Positions 16,845 through 27,212 are shown, numbered from the stretch's first letter. The stretch: DNA of 64,000 nt from JACQFK01 sp964619955 (GCA_964619955.1 CAZUJF010000027.1:1-64000), one strand, 5' to 3'. The notes: generated from the letters alone by a model not told the origin. A program made the numbers and translations.

Positions 16845-18506
16845 CTACTTCTGCCGGATCGGGATGTCCCGGGTCTCCTCCCGGAGCGACACCTGGATGC
16901 CGTGCGCCCAGATCTTCTCGACCCGGACCCCCTCGCCATCCACCGTGTCCCCGACACGATACATCTTCTCGTTCACCACCGCCAGTCGATCCGGCTTCAT
17001 GAACCGGACAGGATGAATCGCGCCCACATGATGCCCGAACACCACGACCCGGGCATCCACGGGAATGAACTGATAGCTGTCATGAATGACCGTGCCGGTC
17101 AGGACCACCCGCTTCCGCGCCAGCTCCTGGCGCGTGCGGCATTTCGCCACCAGCGGCTCCAGCTCGCCGATCCAGCGGTTCACCTCGAGCAGCTCGGGCC
17201 GGTCCACGAGCTCCTTGCGCTCGAGGGCCGTCTTCTTCAGCTCGTCGATCCCCTTCTGCATCTCCTCGCACTCGTCCTTGTCGAAGTGCTGGAGCACCTT
17301 CACGTACACGCCGCGCAGCTTCTTCATGAGGCGGTCCAGGCCGCCCCAGATCTTTTCGGCCTCGTCCCGCAGACGCTCCACCTGCGCCAGCACGTCCGGG
17401 GGCTGGGGCTTCTCCGAATGCGACTTCTTCAGCGCGATGTAGACGTTCAGGATGCCGTCGTAGAGCTTCTGACCCTCGACCTCTCGATTGTCCTCTTTCG
17501 CGCGTCGCAGGTCCTCCAGGGTTTTCTGGGCTTCTTTCAGGCTGGTCAGGAACGTGTTTTCGTCGATGACGATCTGCGTCTTTTCAGCACCCTCTTTTCC
17601 GCCCCCCGTGGGACGGTTCATGACCGCCAGCTTGTCGAAGGGGTCCCGGCGGGCCCCCTGCCGGATGCGGGTGTCCTTGCCCACCGCGTCCAGCTCGTCC
17701 TTGACCAGGATCCGGCGCAGGCCGCTCCGGCTGACTTCCTCGACGATGCGGCCGTACTTGTCGATGAACGCCTCCGTCAACTCCATGTCCCGCGTCGCGG
17801 ACGGCGGCGGCTTCAGGTACACCACGTGCGTCACGGGGATGTCCTTCTTGCCGAGATATTCGCGCTTCACGAAATCCTTGATCTCGATCTGCACCTCGGC
17901 GATCGGCGGCTTGTCGTCCTCGCGCGGCGCAAAGAGGGACACCTTCCGCGGGCCCGCCTTGGCCAGGTTCCCGCTCTGCCGGAGCGCCAGGAACATCAGA
18001 AAGCGGGAGAAGTAGATCTCCTCGTCGGCGATCGGATGCACCTTGCGGTTGGTGGACGACAGGGCGATCTCGATCTTCCGGCCCGAATCCTCCGGGAGGA
18101 TCCGCGAATTGACGATCACGCCGTTGCGGATGTCCGTCCGCTCCATGTCCAGCGGGGAGAACGTGTCGTCCAGATGGGACTTCACCTTCAACGACTCCGT
18201 GAAGGGGAATTCCTTCTTCGTCGCCCCCGTGGGATCCGGGAGCATCATCTCGAGTTCGGAATCGGCGTCGTACTTGTATTTCCAGGGCGTCCCCGGGGTG
18301 CCCTTGGCCACGGTCTCGTGGACGAAACCGACGTGGACGTCGCCCTGAAAAATCTTGTACCAGGAATCCAGGGACCCCACGAGCGTGACCCGGTCCTGGA
18401 GTCCGGCATCGGCGGGGACGACCGGCTTCTCCTGCCGGGCCTCGACGCCCAGACCCGCGGCGAAACACGCCGCTGAAGCGACAAGCACTCCCCAAACCCG
18501 ACCCAT
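16845..18506 (-). CDS. Exported protein of unknown function, possible pilus/secretion partner
   Basis: 553 aa, not recognised as a known family over most of its length. A signal peptide (residues 1-23, ending VEARQ) is followed by a beta-rich half (30-250), a charged helical/coiled segment (about 285-440), and a C-terminal beta domain with VRVEKIWAHGIQVSLREE. This last part resembles the short pilot domain at the end of PilP/GspC-type proteins, which bind secretins. The gene precedes the secretin in the same operon, with GGAGG 4 nt before the ATG. A role in secretin assembly is an inference from position and the C-terminal motif only. Confidence 0.6.
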   Translation of the reverse strand: MGRVWGVLVASAACFAAGLGVEARQEKPVVPADAGLQDRVTLVGSLDSWYKIFQGDVHVGFVHETVAKGTPGTPWKYKYDADSELEMMLPDPTGATKKEFPFTESLKVKSHLDDTFSPLDMERTDIRNGVIVNSRILPEDSGRKIEIALSSTNRKVHPIADEEIYFSRFLMFLALRQSGNLAKAGPRKVSLFAPREDDKPPIAEVQIEIKDFVKREYLGKKDIPVTHVVYLKPPPSATRDMELTEAFIDKYGRIVEEVSRSGLRRILVKDELDAVGKDTRIRQGARRDPFDKLAVMNRPTGGGKEGAEKTQIVIDENTFLTSLKEAQKTLEDLRRAKEDNREVEGQKLYDGILNVYIALKKSHSEKPQPPDVLAQVERLRDEAEKIWGGLDRLMKKLRGVYVKVLQHFDKDECEEMQKGIDELKKTALERKELVDRPELLEVNRWIGELEPLVAKCRTRQELARKRVVLTGTVIHDSYQFIPVDARVVVFGHHVGAIHPVRFMKPDRLAVVNEKMYRVGDTVDGEGVRVEKIWAHGIQVSLREETRDIPIRQK

Positions 18507-18550
18507 ACCGCCTCCGTGTGGTGACTCGGAGCCTGAACTGTAGTCGAGTA

Positions 18551-18578
18551 ATTATAGATCAGCGGGTGCCCATGTCAA
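18551..18578 (-). promoter_or_regulatory. Consensus sigma-70 promoter of the secretin operon
   Basis: Minus-strand TTGACA (18573-18578), 16 bp, TATAAT (18551-18556): both hexamers match the consensus exactly. The leader to the ATG at 18506 is about 40 nt and contains GGAGG. It is back to back with the promoter of the next plus-strand gene. Confidence 0.85.
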
Positions 18579-18599
18579 ATTTTTTCCCCGATAATGCCT

Positions 18600-18629
18600 T
18601 TGACCCCCTTTTTGGGCCCTTGATAGAAT
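18600..18629 (+). promoter_or_regulatory. Divergent promoter with minimal leader
   Basis: TTGACC (18600-18605), 18 bp, TAGAAT (18624-18629). The ATG of the following gene is 8 nt further on, so transcription is predicted to start at or next to the initiation codon. Confidence 0.6.
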
Positions 18630-18637
18630 CCCACCCC

Positions 18638-19660
18638 ATGGGCTCGCCCGCCATCCCCTGCGGCCAGTGCGGCACCCCGATCGTGGAGGCCGATCTCGAA
18701 TCCGGCGCCGCCATTCATCTCAAGGGCCGCAGCTTCTGCGGCGCCTGCAAGGCGGATGCGGCCAAGGCCTTCTCCATCGAAGATCTGACGTCGACCAAGA
18801 GCGCCTCCGCCGGAAAACCGCCCGCTCCGCCCGCTCCCCCGGTGAAAAAAAAGCCGCCTGCAGCGCCCCCCGGACCGCCCGAACCTTCGCGCCTGCAGAC
18901 CCGGAGGCGTCCGTCCCTCCCCTCCGCCTCCCCCCGGCATCCCCTGACGTTGCCCCTCCTCGGAGGCCTGGGAGCCGCCGCGGCCGTCGGAGGTTTGATT
19001 TTCTTCATCGTCGGCAGCCGGAACCCGGATCCGCCGCGGGGGGCGGCCACGAACCCGGCTCCCGTCCCCGCCGCGCAACCCGACCCCGCCCTTTCGCCGG
19101 CGGAGCAGGCCCGGCAGCTGTTCAAACAGGTCGAGACGCTGGCACGGAACGCGGACATCCCTCCCGACGAGATCCTCGCCCGGCTGGACAAGATGCTCCC
19201 CGCCCTCAAGGGCACCGAGTACGCCGCCAAGGCGGCCGACTTCCGCCAGGCGATCCAGAAGGAACGGGACGCCGCCCGCGGAGCGCTGGAACTGGAACCC
19301 GTCATCGCCGAGCTCAAGAAAAACGTCGCCGCCGACCCGGAGTTCCGGAATTTTCCGGCCCTGCGGGACCAGTTCCAGAAGGCGCGCGATCTCGCCGCCC
19401 GCTCCGCCCCGGCCCGCACCCCGGAGATCCAGCGGCTCCAGTCGGACTACAACACCCGCTACGAAAAAGCGGCCGAGCCCTACTACGCCGAGATCCATGA
19501 AGCCGCCACGGTCTACGCCGACGAGCGCCGCTACGCCGACGCCCTGAAAAAGATCGAGACCTTTCCCGCCCACCTGCGTCACTCCGGCACCTGGAAGGGC
19601 CTCGCCCAGCTCAAGGCGGACGTCGAGAAGCGCGCGAAGATCCTTCCTCCGAAGAAATAA
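18638..19660 (+). CDS. Zinc-ribbon membrane protein of unknown function
   Basis: 340 aa. An N-terminal ribbon with CGQC and CGAC pairs (residues 7-38) is followed by a proline-rich linker (55-95), one membrane segment (about 105-128) and a long extracytoplasmic helical domain with TPR-like or coiled-coil character (150-335). This layout (zinc ribbon, linker, single span, outer domain) is common in Planctomycetota sensor or anchor proteins, but the domain is not identified. The ATG at 18638 was chosen for the ribbon start and the promoter directly before it. The trpG-like gene starts 3 nt after the stop. Confidence 0.65.
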   Translation: MGSPAIPCGQCGTPIVEADLESGAAIHLKGRSFCGACKADAAKAFSIEDLTSTKSASAGKPPAPPAPPVKKKPPAAPPGPPEPSRLQTRRRPSLPSASPRHPLTLPLLGGLGAAAAVGGLIFFIVGSRNPDPPRGAATNPAPVPAAQPDPALSPAEQARQLFKQVETLARNADIPPDEILARLDKMLPALKGTEYAAKAADFRQAIQKERDAARGALELEPVIAELKKNVAADPEFRNFPALRDQFQKARDLAARSAPARTPEIQRLQSDYNTRYEKAAEPYYAEIHEAATVYADERRYADALKKIETFPAHLRHSGTWKGLAQLKADVEKRAKILPPKK

Positions 19661-19663
19661 TCG

Positions 19664-20266
19664 ATGATCCTCGTCGTCGACAACTACGACTCCTTCACCT
19701 GGAACATCGTCCAGGCCCTCGGGACCCTCGGCGCCGCCGTCGACGTCGTCCGCAACGACGCCCTCACCCCCGAAGAAGTGGAGGAGCGCGCCCCGGAACG
19801 GATCATCCTCTCCCCGGGCCCCTGCACCCCCGACGAAGCCGGCATCTGCCTCCGCCTCCTGCAGCGTCTCGCCGGACGCCTCCCCATCCTCGGCGTCTGC
19901 CTCGGCCACCAGTGCCTCGCCCGGGCCTTCGGCGGCCGCGTCGTCCGCGCCGCCCGCCCCGTCCATGGAAAAACCAGCCTCGTGCGGCACGACGGCCTCG
20001 GTCTCTACGCGGGCCTGCCTGACCCCTTCGAAGCCATGCGCTACCACTCGCTGATCGTCGAGGAATCCTCCCTGCCGGCCGGATTCATCGTGAGCGCGCG
20101 AACGGAAGCCGGCGAGATCATGGGCCTCCGGCACCGTCGTTGGCCCCTGGAGGGCGTCCAGTTCCACCCCGAGAGCTACCGCACCGGCGCCGGCCCGCAG
20201 CTGCTCCGCAACTTCCTCGCGCTCCCCGCCCCGGACGCTGGACTGCGCCCCCTTCAACGGATATAG
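19664..20266 (+). CDS. trpG/pabA: Anthranilate/aminodeoxychorismate synthase glutamine amidotransferase subunit
   Basis: 200 aa class I glutamine amidotransferase. DNYDSFTWN opens the protein, the nucleophile is in GVCLGHQ (near residue 81), and the His-Glu pair is in FHPES (near 175). It supplies ammonia to chorismate-using TrpE or PabB. No synthase partner is in the window, so the anthranilate and folate roles cannot be separated; the family often serves both. It follows the zinc-ribbon gene by 3 nt. Confidence 0.9.
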   Translation: MILVVDNYDSFTWNIVQALGTLGAAVDVVRNDALTPEEVEERAPERIILSPGPCTPDEAGICLRLLQRLAGRLPILGVCLGHQCLARAFGGRVVRAARPVHGKTSLVRHDGLGLYAGLPDPFEAMRYHSLIVEESSLPAGFIVSARTEAGEIMGLRHRRWPLEGVQFHPESYRTGAGPQLLRNFLALPAPDAGLRPLQRI

Positions 20267-20275
20267 TTTTCGCCC

Positions 20276-21058
20276 ATGAACGATCTCCAGGGACAGTGGG
20301 CGCTCATCCTCGGCGCCTCCAGCGGCTTCGGCGAAGCGACCACCCTCGAACTCGCCCGCCGCGGCATGAACATCTGCGGCATCCACATGGACCGCAAGCA
20401 GACCCAGCCCAACGTCGAACGCATCACCGGCGAGATCCAGAAGCTCGGCCGGCAGGCCCTCTTCGTCAACATGAACGCCGCCGACGAGCTCAAGCGCAAG
20501 GAAGCCCTCGACGAGCTTGCGAAGAAGACGCCGACCGTCAAGGTCGTCATGCACTCGCTCGCGTTCGGAACGCTGAAGCCCTTCCTGGCCGCCAAACCCG
20601 AGGACGCCATCAACAAGGCGCAGATGGACATGACCCTCGACGTCATGGCCAACTCCCTCGTCTACTGGGCCCAGGACCTCTGGCAGCGCAAGATGCTCGT
20701 CAAGGGCTCGCGCCTCTTCGCGATGACCTCCGCCGGCTCGACCCGCATCTGGGCGAGCTACGGCGCCGTCTCCGCCGCGAAGTCCGCCCTCGAGAGCCAC
20801 ATCCGCCAGCTCGCCTTCGAGTTCGCCCCGCACGGCGTCTCCGCCAACGCGATCCGCGCGGGCGTCACCGACACCCCCGCGCTGCGCAAGATCCCGGGCA
20901 ACGAGCAGATGCTCGAGGGCACCCTGCAGCGCCACCCCGCGCACCGCCTCACGACGCCCCAGGAGATCGCCTGCGCCATCGCCGCGCTGTCCGCGAAGGA
21001 TCTCGACTGGATCACCGGCAACACCATCGGCGTCGACGGCGGCGAGATCTTGATCTAG
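20276..21058 (+). CDS. Enoyl-ACP-reductase-type short-chain dehydrogenase
   Basis: 260 aa SDR. The nucleotide loop is GASSGFGEA (residues 12-20), and the catalytic pair is spaced YGAVSAAK, that is Tyr-x6-Lys. That spacing distinguishes FabI/FabL enoyl-ACP reductases from ordinary Tyr-x3-Lys SDRs. NTIGVDGG near the C-terminus is the usual SDR end. It is expected to reduce the trans-2 double bond in fatty-acid elongation, and resembles FabL in its first glycine motif. TATAGT lies 8 nt before the ATG. The assignment of enoyl reductase over a generic SDR rests mainly on the catalytic spacing. Confidence 0.75.
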   Translation: MNDLQGQWALILGASSGFGEATTLELARRGMNICGIHMDRKQTQPNVERITGEIQKLGRQALFVNMNAADELKRKEALDELAKKTPTVKVVMHSLAFGTLKPFLAAKPEDAINKAQMDMTLDVMANSLVYWAQDLWQRKMLVKGSRLFAMTSAGSTRIWASYGAVSAAKSALESHIRQLAFEFAPHGVSANAIRAGVTDTPALRKIPGNEQMLEGTLQRHPAHRLTTPQEIACAIAALSAKDLDWITGNTIGVDGGEILI

Positions 21059-21078
21059 CCCCCCGAAGCCCCTACGAT
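21050..21078 (+). promoter_or_regulatory. Promoter of the peptide ABC importer operon
   Basis: TTGATC (21050-21055), 17 bp, TACGAT (21073-21078). The ATG at 21086 follows 7 nt after the -10 box, which suggests a leaderless message. The -35 overlaps the end of the upstream SDR gene. Confidence 0.55.
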
Positions 21079-21085
21079 GCTCTCC

Positions 21086-22669
21086 ATGCGCGCTCGGAGG
21101 GGGATGGCACTGCTGCTCGCCGCCGCACTCGCGGCGTGCGACGCCCGCAAGGACCCGGCGCCCGCCGACCCCGCCCAGGCCGCCCGCCTCAAGAAAGCCC
21201 GCGAGCTGCTCGCCGAAGCCGGCTTCCCCGGCGGCAAGGGCCTCCCCAGGCTGGAACTGCTCTACAACGACGACGAGGGCCACAAGCGCGTCGCCGCCAC
21301 CCTCCAGGAGCAGTGGCGCAAGAACCTCGGCGTCGACGTCGAACTCCGCAACAGCGAATGGCGCGTCTACCTCGACGACATGAGCAAGATGCGCTTCCAG
21401 ATGATCCGCCGCGGCTGGATCGCCGACTACAAGGACCCCACCACCTTCATCGAGGTCTTCGGCTCCCACAGCGGCAACAGCAACACCGGCTGGTCCAACG
21501 CCGAGTTCGACCGCCTCGTCGAGGAGGCCGAAAAGCAGGCGGATCGCGCCAAGCGCTACGAGCTGCTGAAGCAGGCCGAGGCCATCCTCTGCGACGAGGT
21601 CCCCGCCATCCCCCTCTACTTCTACGTCAACCAGAACTGCTGGCCCGACACCGTGAAGGGCATGCACTCCACCCTGCTCGACGTCCACCCCCTCGCGGGC
21701 GTCCACATCGAGGGCAAGGACACGCTCGTGATCAACAACGGCACCGAGCCCCAGAGCCTCGATCCGGGCCTCGCCCGCGGCCAGCCCGAACACCGGATCA
21801 CGCTGGCGCTCTTCGAGGGGCTCACGACCTACGACCCCAAGACCCTCGAACCCCGGCCCGGCGTGGCAGAACGCTGGGAGGTCTCAGAGGACAAGAAGAA
21901 GTATGTCTTCCACCTGAGGGACTGCACCTGGAGCGACGGCCGAAAACTCACGGCCCGGGACTTCGTCGACAGCTGGCTGCGGGTGCTCGATCCCGCGACG
22001 CCCACCGACTACGCGCACGCCCTCTTCTATATCCGCGGCGCGAAGGACTTCAACCTGAAGAAGGGCCCCCGCGAGGGCGTCGCGGTGCGCGCGCGCGACG
22101 AACGCACGCTGGAGGTCGAGCTCGTCAACCCCATCCCCTTCTTCCTGGAACTCTGCGCCTTCTTCACGTTCGCGCCGGTCCGCATGGATCTGATCGCGAA
22201 ATTCGGCACCGACTGGACGCGGCCGGCGAACATCGCCAGCAACGGCCCCTTCAAGCTCAAGTCCTGGAAGCCCACCGAGGCCGTCGTCGTCGAGAAGAAC
22301 CCCGCCTACTGGAATGCGGCCCAGGTCCGCCAGCCGTTCGTCCGCTTCGTTCCGATCACGAACCGCGCCACCGCGTGGAATCTCTACACGAAGGGGGAGA
22401 TCGACATCGCCACCACGATCCCGCTCGACATCGTCGACCAGGTCGTGAAGCGCCCGGACTACCGCGGCGGCGCCTACCTCGCGGTCTACTACTACGCGCT
22501 GAACGTCACGCATGGACCGCTCAAGGACAAACGCGTGCGCAAGGCCCTCGCGCTCGCGGTCGACCGCGACGTCCTCACCTCCAGAATCACCCGCAAGGGC
22601 GAAGTGCCGGCCTTCCACATCACCCCGCCGTATTTCGAGGGCTACACCAGCCCCCGCATCGACGATTGA
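21086..22669 (+). CDS. Circularly permuted OppA-type peptide-binding lipoprotein (copy 1)
   Basis: 527 aa lipoprotein (lipobox LAAC, lipidated Cys18). All OppA/SBP_bac_5 blocks are present but in swapped order. Residues 36-208 match the C-terminal lobe of OppA (ARELLAEAGFPGG, LLYNDDEGHK, WIADYKDPTTF, VPAIPLYFYVN). After a short junction (209-213), residues 214-527 match the N-terminal lobe (NNGTEPQSLDP, LFEGLTTYDP, AERWEVSED, SNGPFKLKSW, VRKALALAVDR, TPPYFEGY). The natural ends are fused, and the new ends fall in the inter-lobe linker. It is followed by oppB/oppC-type permeases. It probably binds oligopeptides outside the membrane. Confidence 0.85.
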   Translation: MRARRGMALLLAAALAACDARKDPAPADPAQAARLKKARELLAEAGFPGGKGLPRLELLYNDDEGHKRVAATLQEQWRKNLGVDVELRNSEWRVYLDDMSKMRFQMIRRGWIADYKDPTTFIEVFGSHSGNSNTGWSNAEFDRLVEEAEKQADRAKRYELLKQAEAILCDEVPAIPLYFYVNQNCWPDTVKGMHSTLLDVHPLAGVHIEGKDTLVINNGTEPQSLDPGLARGQPEHRITLALFEGLTTYDPKTLEPRPGVAERWEVSEDKKKYVFHLRDCTWSDGRKLTARDFVDSWLRVLDPATPTDYAHALFYIRGAKDFNLKKGPREGVAVRARDERTLEVELVNPIPFFLELCAFFTFAPVRMDLIAKFGTDWTRPANIASNGPFKLKSWKPTEAVVVEKNPAYWNAAQVRQPFVRFVPITNRATAWNLYTKGEIDIATTIPLDIVDQVVKRPDYRGGAYLAVYYYALNVTHGPLKDKRVRKALALAVDRDVLTSRITRKGEVPAFHITPPYFEGYTSPRIDD

Positions 22670-22679
22670 GGGGACGACT

Positions 22680-23614
<935 letters not shown>

Positions 23615-23618
<4 letters not shown>

Positions 23619-24481
23619 ACGTGCAGAGCCCCGCGAAACGCTCGCTGCGCCGCTTCGTCAGGAACCGCCGCGCCGTGATCGCCGCCGCCGTGCTGCTCGT
23701 GCTGGGCCTCTCCACGCTGCTCGTCCCCTGGATCTCGGCGCACGACTACCGGGACCAGGACATCGACTACACGTCGGGCGCGCCGACGGGGCGCCACTGG
23801 ATGGGGACCGACGTGCTGGGCCGCGACCTGCTCACCCGGCTCTTCCTGGGGGGACGCATCTCCTTCGCCGTCGGCCTGATGGCGACGACCGTCAGCCTCG
23901 CGATCGGCGTCGCCTACGGGGCGGTGTCCGCCTTCGCCGGCGGCCGCACGGACCAGCTCATGATGCGCTTCGTCGACGTCCTCTACGGCCTGCCCACCAT
24001 GCTCGTCATCATCATCGTGATGGCGTTCGTGCGTTCGCGCAGCATCGTCTGGGTCTTCCTCGTCATCGGCGCCTTCGGCTGGCTCACGCTCGCCCGCATC
24101 GTCCGCGGCCAGGTGCTCTCGGTCCGCGAACTCCAGTTCGTCGAGGCGGCCCGCGCGCTCGGCGTCACGAGCGTCCCCATCCTCTGGCGCCACATCCTGC
24201 CCAACATCCTCGGCCCCGTGGCGGTCTATGCCACGCTCTCCGTGCCCGCCGCCATGCTCTCCGAATCCTTCCTCTCGTTCCTCGGCCTGGGCATCTCGGA
24301 ACCGGAGACCTCGTGGGGCGTGCTCATCAGCGAAGGCGCCGGCGCCGTCGCCAACGGACGCAACCTCTGGTGGCTCGTCGGCTATCCCGGGGCCGCCCTC
24401 GCCGCCACGCTCTACTGCCTCAACTCCGTCGGCGACGGCCTTCGGGACGCCCTCGACGTGCAGCAGAGGCCCGGCGCGTGA
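23615..24481 (+). CDS. Peptide ABC transporter permease, OppC/DppC type
   Basis: 288 aa. The OppC N-terminal first span (about residues 20-42) is followed by the periplasmic HWMGTDVLGRDLLTRLF segment typical of OppC/DppC. The EAA loop EAARALGVTSVPILWRHILP near residue 170 docks the ATPase, and the C-terminus reads LSFLGLGISEPETSWG. A GTG start overlaps the upstream stop by 4 nt, and the stop overlaps the next binding-protein start the same way. Together with the OppB-type gene it forms the membrane channel. Confidence 0.92.
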
Positions 24482-26010
24482 GGGTCGCGACGGCGCTCCT
24501 CGTCCTCCTGGCCGGCTGCGGGAAAAGCGATCCGCCCCCGGAGAGCGAGGCGCGCCGCCTGCTCGCCGAGGCGGGCTTCCCCGGCGGCAAGGGCTTTCCG
24601 CGCCTGGAACTCGTCTACAACACCTCGGAATCCCACAAGAAGATCGCCGCGCGCCTGCAGGAGAACTGGCGCCGCGGGCTCGGCATCGAGGTCGGCCTCG
24701 CCAACGCGGAGTGGAAGGTGTTCCTGGACCGGGTCCAGCAGAAGGACTTCGACATCGCCCGCCGCGCCTGGATCGGCGAGTACCTCGACCCGCACGCCTT
24801 CCTCGACCTCTTCACCGCGGGCAGCCTGCAGAATCCGACGGGCTGGACCTCGCCCGAGTACGACCGCCTGGTCTCGGAGTCCAACGGCGTGAAGGACCCC
24901 GCCGCTCGCCGAGTCCTGCTCGAGCGCGCCGAGCGGCTCCTGCTCGACGAGGCGCCCATCTTCCCCGTCTACCACTACGTCGCGCACAACTGGGTGAAGC
25001 CCTTCGTGCAGGGCGTGCACTCCAACTCGCGCGACATGCATCCGGTCCAGCACCTGCGCCTCGAGGGCCCCGGGGCGCCCGCCGACGGCACGCTCATCTT
25101 CAATGCGGGCGAGGAGCCCGGCTCGCTCGACCCGGCGGTCTCCTCGGATCTCGCGGGCCTGAAAGTGCTGATGCACCTCTTCGAGGGCCTGGCCGCCTAC
25201 GATCCGAAGGACGCGACCCCCGTGCCCGCCGCGGCCGAACGCTGGGAGGTCTCCGACGACGGCCTGACCTGGACCTTCCCTCTGCGCGAGGCGCGCTGGT
25301 CCAACGGCGACCCGGTCTCGGCCGCCGACTTCGTCTACGCCTGGCGCCGCGTCCTCGATCCCGCGGTGCGCTCGACGTACGCCCACCGCCTCTTCCTGAT
25401 CCGCAACGCCCGTGAGATCGCGGCGGGCAAGGCGGATGCCGCCACGCTCGGCGTGCGCGCCGAAGGGGACCGCAAGCTCGTCGTGGATCTCGTCCATCCC
25501 GCCCCCTATTTCCCCCAGCTGCTCTGTCTGAACCTCTTTTATCCGCTGCACCGCGCCACGGTGGAGAAGCTGGGGCGGGACGCCTTCAAGCCCGAAAGCC
25601 TGGTGGGCAACGGGCCGTACCGGATGACGGAGTGGCGGGTGAACGACCGGAAGATCTTCGAGAAGAACCCGGCCTGGCGCGCGGCGGCGGACGTGAAGAT
25701 CGAGCGTTTCGTGTTCCTCTCGATCCCGGATGCGGCGACCGCGCTGCGGGCCTACGAGGCCGGCCAGATCCACTGGCTCTTCCAGGCGCCGACGGACCAG
25801 ATGGACCGCCTGCGCGCGCGGCCGGACTACCAGGCGGGGCCGGCGAACTCGGTCTACTACTTCGCGTTCAACACGCGGCGCAAGCCGCTCGACGATCCCC
25901 GCGTGCGCCGGGCCCTCGCGCTCGTGGCCGACCGTGAGGGCATCGCCATACACCTGCTGCGCGGCGGCGAGACCCCCGCGGACCGCCTCGTGCCGCCCTC
26001 GTCGCGGTAG
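24478..26010 (+). CDS. Circularly permuted OppA-type peptide-binding lipoprotein (copy 2)
   Basis: 510 aa lipoprotein from a GTG start (lipobox LAGC, Cys14) that overlaps the oppC stop. It has the same swapped order as the protein at 21086. C-lobe blocks come first (residues 24-195: ARRLLAEAGFPGG, VYNTSESHKK, WIGEYLDPHAF, APIFPVYHYV). The N-lobe blocks follow (205-510: NAGEEPGSLDP, LFEGLAAYDP, AERWEVSDDG, VGNGPYRMTEW, VRRALALVADREG). The junction differs in sequence and is slightly longer (EGPGAPADG). The copies are clearly diverged, so the shared permutation predates their separation or is maintained. Confidence 0.85.
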   Translation: MRVATALLVLLAGCGKSDPPPESEARRLLAEAGFPGGKGFPRLELVYNTSESHKKIAARLQENWRRGLGIEVGLANAEWKVFLDRVQQKDFDIARRAWIGEYLDPHAFLDLFTAGSLQNPTGWTSPEYDRLVSESNGVKDPAARRVLLERAERLLLDEAPIFPVYHYVAHNWVKPFVQGVHSNSRDMHPVQHLRLEGPGAPADGTLIFNAGEEPGSLDPAVSSDLAGLKVLMHLFEGLAAYDPKDATPVPAAAERWEVSDDGLTWTFPLREARWSNGDPVSAADFVYAWRRVLDPAVRSTYAHRLFLIRNAREIAAGKADAATLGVRAEGDRKLVVDLVHPAPYFPQLLCLNLFYPLHRATVEKLGRDAFKPESLVGNGPYRMTEWRVNDRKIFEKNPAWRAAADVKIERFVFLSIPDAATALRAYEAGQIHWLFQAPTDQMDRLRARPDYQAGPANSVYYFAFNTRRKPLDDPRVRRALALVADREGIAIHLLRGGETPADRLVPPSSR

Positions 26011-26021
26011 GCCCCTCCCCC

Positions 26022-27212
26022 TCAGGATCTGCGGCCCAGGAGCTGGGGCAGCCGCCCCCAAGGCAGGGCCAGGCCGGACCGAAACTTCTGCTCGCGAGCC
26101 ACCCGGCATACGAGCACGGCTTGGTCGCACGACTCCCTTTTCTGGAACGCCGCCAGACCGGCGAAATCCCCTTCGTTGGGACGCTCGGTCCATTTCACTT
26201 CGAGCGCCAGCACCTTCCCGCCGTGCTCCACGATGAAGTCCACCTCCTCCCCCGCCTTGGTGCGCCAGTAGGAAACGGCGGGAGCCGGGAGGGTGGCGAT
26301 GAGCTGCAGGAGGATCAGGTGCTCAAAGAGAAGTCCCGCCTGGAGCGTCAGGACGGCCGGGCCATGCTCGACTCCGGCCGCGGCATTGCGGACGCCCAGG
26401 TCGAAAAAATAGAAGCGGGGCCTGCGCAGCAGATCCGCACGGCTCCGGCCGAAAGCCGGGATCCGGTGAAGGATGAGGCTGTCTTCCAGGATCTGGAAGT
26501 ACTGCCCCAGCGTCGTATGGCTGACGCCCACGTCCGACGCCATCCGGCTCAGATTCGGACTTCCTCCGGACTCCAGGGCGGCCAGCTTCAGAAACCGCGC
26601 GAACGGCGGGAGCCGCCGGACCACGGCCTCCTGGCGGATCTCCTCCTCCAGATAGATCGAGGTGTAGCTGCTCAGAATTTCTCTGCGGACGTCAAGGTCG
26701 GGCTCGCGCAGGATCCCGGGAAGGCCGCCGAAGAGGAGCCGTTCATTCAGGCGATCCGACGCCGAACCCTCTGCGGATAGGAGACGACTTTCCTCCCAGC
26801 TGAGAGGATGAAGATGCTTGAGGAGGATCCGGCCCGGAAGCCAATTCTGGACCCCGTGACGCATCTTTCGCGCAGAGGATCCGGAGGCGATGAGCGTGCA
26901 GCGCCCCTCATCGAGCAGGTACTGCAGAACATCGAGAATTGCCGGCACTTTCTGGATCTCATCGATGAAGATCAGGGGGCGACGCTTCTCCCCAAGCGCA
27001 TCCACCTCCCGCCGGATGATTTCAGGATCGCTTTCCAGCTTCATCCGGACGGAAGGTAGCTGCAAAGGATACTCGAGACGGTCGGGGAATGACTGAAGCA
27101 CCTCCTTGATCAAGGTGGACTTCCCCGTCTGGCGAGGCCCAAGGAGCAGGAGGGATCGCCCCTTGCGCAGATCCTGGGCCAACTCTTCCACCTTTAACCG
27201 TTTGAAATACAT
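26022..27212 (-). CDS. AAA-type ATPase with DUF4143
   Basis: 396 aa from MYFKRLKVEELAQ; an ATG at 27239 is the alternative. Walker A is GPRQTGKST (near residue 27) and Walker B is LIFIDEIQK. The helical DUF4143 domain follows, then a C-terminal PD-(D/E)xK-like fold with VDFIVEHGG and ALEVKW. These ATPases are common, mobile and mostly uncharacterised; some are linked to defence or stress. Base composition near the start is markedly AT-richer than the neighbours. It is inserted between permuted-binding-protein sequences, with a fragment of binding-protein coding sequence on its far side. Confidence 0.85.
   Translation of the reverse strand: MYFKRLKVEELAQDLRKGRSLLLLGPRQTGKSTLIKEVLQSFPDRLEYPLQLPSVRMKLESDPEIIRREVDALGEKRRPLIFIDEIQKVPAILDVLQYLLDEGRCTLIASGSSARKMRHGVQNWLPGRILLKHLHPLSWEESRLLSAEGSASDRLNERLLFGGLPGILREPDLDVRREILSSYTSIYLEEEIRQEAVVRRLPPFARFLKLAALESGGSPNLSRMASDVGVSHTTLGQYFQILEDSLILHRIPAFGRSRADLLRRPRFYFFDLGVRNAAAGVEHGPAVLTLQAGLLFEHLILLQLIATLPAPAVSYWRTKAGEEVDFIVEHGGKVLALEVKWTERPNEGDFAGLAAFQKRESCDQAVLVCRVAREQKFRSGLALPWGRLPQLLGRRS

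Noticed and set aside
14610..18476. A very long open frame on the plus strand opposite the secretin operon.
   Set aside because: Long antisense frames are frequent in G+C-rich DNA. The product is His/Arg/Asp-rich with no domain, while the minus strand encodes recognisable proteins with promoter and terminator.
18575..21793. A frame of over 1000 codons on the minus strand opposite the zinc-ribbon, trpG-like and SDR genes.
   Set aside because: Low-complexity Gly/Val/Glu composition and no motif; the plus strand carries clear enzyme families.
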